Positions 62,220 to 64,000 of a stretch of 64,000 nucleotides of DNA are shown here, one piece after another. Location: contig NC_083600.1 in assembly GCF_020882245.1 (NCBI RefSeq), positions 25,916,001 through 25,980,000 on the forward strand, read 5' to 3'. The DNA comes from Rhopalosiphum padi (taxonomy: Eukaryota > Arthropoda > Insecta > Hemiptera > Aphididae). Under the pieces are notes generated by a model. The model searched no databases, was not told where the DNA came from, and saw only the letters and a program-made list of their open reading frames with translations. Each line of letters opens with the position of its first letter. Positions within the stretch are counted from its first letter, which is position 1. Made by a program: the position numbers and the translations under genes.

Positions 62220-63132
62220 TCAAATGAGCTGTAAGTGCAGGTTGACGAGACACGAAGCATGCGATTCATCGGACGACCGTCAGGCGTCAACAGACGAGGA
62301 GGCCCGACGTCACAACTCACAACAGTTTCACCAGTTTCGGCGATTGCCGATCGGTGAGGTACGACACGATGACGGTACAATAAATATTAAATACCGTGAG
62401 TACAACCCGTGGTTACCGTGTGCCGTTTTCGAACACAGGCAGGCGCGGCAACCGTCGCGATACCTGGACATACTGCGCGTGGAAATTTTTTTTCAGAAAA
62501 TTTTTGGACGTTTGGCCGAAACAGCCAGGGTCCACAGCACGGGATTACTGGCTGACGACAATTTCTCTAGAAAAAGGGATTTTCGGTTAGAAAGTTCGGC
62601 GGTTTTCGGGCTTGGAGCATCACTTCCCGCGCCGCCTAAACACCGTCCACCTATAAACGGCCGCGCGGAGACTTCCGCCACCCCGCCCCGCGGTACCGCG
62701 ACCACCGAGATGTGTAGCCAACCAACGACGACCAGGAACGAACGAAAAACAGTACGACGCACACAATTTTACGCACGATCATTACCAGTCCGGTCGTTGT
62801 CCCGTTGTTCGTTTCGCGTCCGTTTTCGATCGTTTCACGCCGTTTCAACTACATCCGTGCGTCGACAACAGGTTAATCTGTAAGTACCAAGTAGAGACTG
62901 CTTTTAAAACTTTAAAACGTTTTGATCGACACGGCCGGCCGACCGATGCAACATTGCCGTCGGTTCGTCGTGCCGACCGAACGAACGAACGGCCATTTCG
63001 ATGTTGCGGCGGCCCCCCCCTGACGCGGCGGTTGTCGGTTGCGTCCGTTTTCGTGTTCGCACGACACCAATGGCGGCCATCGAGCGCACGTAACATTTTT
63101 TCCTCGCTCATTCTATCGTGTTTGCATATCGG
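62220..63132 (+). promoter_or_regulatory. CpG-rich promoter and probable 5' exons of a gene running off the right edge
   Basis: The largest GC/CpG-rich block of the window. It contains two strong + strand splice donors: AATCT|GTAAGTA at 62879/62880 and ATCGG|GTGAGT at 63132/63133. These look like alternative non-coding first exons. A 219-codon frame from ATG 62224 to 62883 spans it, but it is Arg/Ser/Thr-rich, has no recognisable domain and runs through the first donor, so I treat it as a chance frame in GC-rich DNA. The gene itself would lie right of 64000. Confidence 0.5.
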
Positions 63133-63331
63133 GTGAGTACGCGTACTTCTTTGTGCGCGTGCGTGCGTGATGACCGTTGGGCAATGGCCACGGAAATCCG
63201 TCGTTTCTTGCTACCGAGTTCGCCCTCGTACGGCCTTGACATCGTTTTCAGTTTCTTTGAACTTCTTTTTCCGTTCCGCGTATGCCGGAATGGCGCCTAG
63301 GGCGATCAAAATGGTGTGACGAATGCGTCAG

Positions 63332-63348
63332 TCACATGGTCATGTGCG
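63332..63348. promoter_or_regulatory. Paired E-boxes GTCACATGGTCATGTGC
   Basis: TCACATG and TCATGTG face each other as an inverted pair. Both match the TCAYRTG core bound by Mitf/TFE bHLH-zip factors. They lie 200 bases downstream of the second donor, in the putative first intron. GTAACGTTAC, another palindrome, follows at 63351. Confidence 0.35.
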
Positions 63349-64000
63349 CGTAACGTTACCCCTCGACCACCCCAATGAAGCTTAATTTTACCCCGGCTGG
63401 TTATAACATAGGTATAACCTACTTAGTCGTACCCACAGTTTTTCAACGGGTCAATTTTGAGGGATTCACTGCTCTTACTGTCCTAAGCGCCGGATACTCT
63501 ACGGCAGCGTCATTTTGATCTCCAGACATAATGTGTGTGCCCACTAACAATGGGTATCATTTTTCCACTCCATTTTGCTGGACGCTGGTATGGCATGTGC
63601 CTAAAATAACTTATTGTATTCCGTTACTTCGTTACCCATACTCATAGTGTAGGTGCTCTTTTTATTCTTGATTATATCATCCTACCTGTTGACTGTCCAA
63701 TCTTATTCGCTGACCCTCACTACAGAGTCCTTTCAATGTGCAATCTTAAAATACCATTATAATGGGTTTAATTTGAAATCACAGTTATGATAATCAGTTT
63801 TTAGTCAATATATAGAATAATAGCATAAGATTATTCATTCTAAAATCTTGAGTATTTTTATAATTACTTACTGCTATGAGTCATGATTTTTAAGTATTTT
63901 AGACTAATCTTTTGTTTTAAATTAGGCATGTATGATTATGTTTGGCTTGTATAGATACATATATGTTGATACATGCCTACGAATTATAAACAAATAGATT
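63349..64000. other. Right end of the window, probably first-intron sequence
   Basis: GC content falls back to the AT-rich background by about 63.7 kb. No exon, RNA gene or repeat recognised. Confidence 0.5.

Noticed and set aside
62224..62883. 219-codon open frame from an ATG in the CpG-rich block
   Set aside because: Arg/Ser/Thr-rich without domains, spans a strong donor, and overlaps other long frames on both strands, as expected in GC-rich DNA with few stop codons. Only transcript or conservation evidence would rescue it.
1..64000. CRISPR array, operon, prophage or bacterial symbiont DNA
   Set aside because: No regularly spaced identical repeats and no dense coding; spliced genes and insect repeats show nuclear aphid-type DNA.

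Overview
The window looks like aphid nuclear DNA (Aphididae; species not determined). It is strongly AT-rich, its genes are split by short AT-rich introns with GT..AG borders, GC/CpG-rich patches are confined to probable promoters, and several interspersed repeats are of types I associate with aphid genomes. Nothing prokaryotic is present: no operons, Shine-Dalgarno sites or CRISPR. Most of the 64 kb is non-coding; only two protein-coding genes can be reconstructed with confidence, both on the + strand.

Layout. (1) 1-13951: upstream or 5' intronic DNA without a recognised exon, with a CpG-rich patch at about 5.9-6.35 kb. (2) 13952-38573: a six-exon, 5'-incomplete gene for a PTB-SH2 adaptor of the SH2D5 family. 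One PTB exon at 13952-14098 is separated by a 23 kb intron from five clustered exons at 37220-38573. That intron holds a CpG-rich promoter-like island with a frame-compatible candidate alternative first exon (28300-28428), a second GC-rich island (34.0-34.6 kb), a decayed LINE reverse transcriptase (about 31.1-31.7 kb) and a composite repeat carrying a tRNA-Ser-like piece (about 36.1-36.6 kb). (3) 38574-48434: intergenic, with a 1.24 kb DNA transposon with terminal inverted repeats (43904-45142) and a decayed aphid-type repeat (46.05-46.8 kb). (4) 48540-54605: a 14-exon gene for the ubiquitin hydrolase USP8/UBPY, complete from N-terminal USP8_dimer region through rhodanese-like domain, two STAM-type SH3-binding motifs and USP catalytic domain. 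(5) 54622-62200: a transposon graveyard with a LINE nested in antisense inside an older LINE and bounded by a perfect 12-bp target duplication, a MULE transposase remnant on the - strand next to three GGGAACCAATTC repeats, a 92-97 bp tandem repeat and a pogo/Tigger-like MITE. (6) 62.2-63.35 kb: a CpG-rich promoter and probable 5' exon(s) of a gene that would continue beyond the right edge.

The genes do not form a pathway. SH2D5-type proteins are signalling adaptors; USP8 deubiquitinates endosomal cargo and ESCRT-0 partners. I see no convincing undescribed multi-gene system. The most useful leads are the candidate PTB-truncated SH2D5 isoform, the retained phosphotyrosine-binding arginine in its SH2 domain, the STAM-binding motifs in a compact USP8, and the unannotated transposon remnants.
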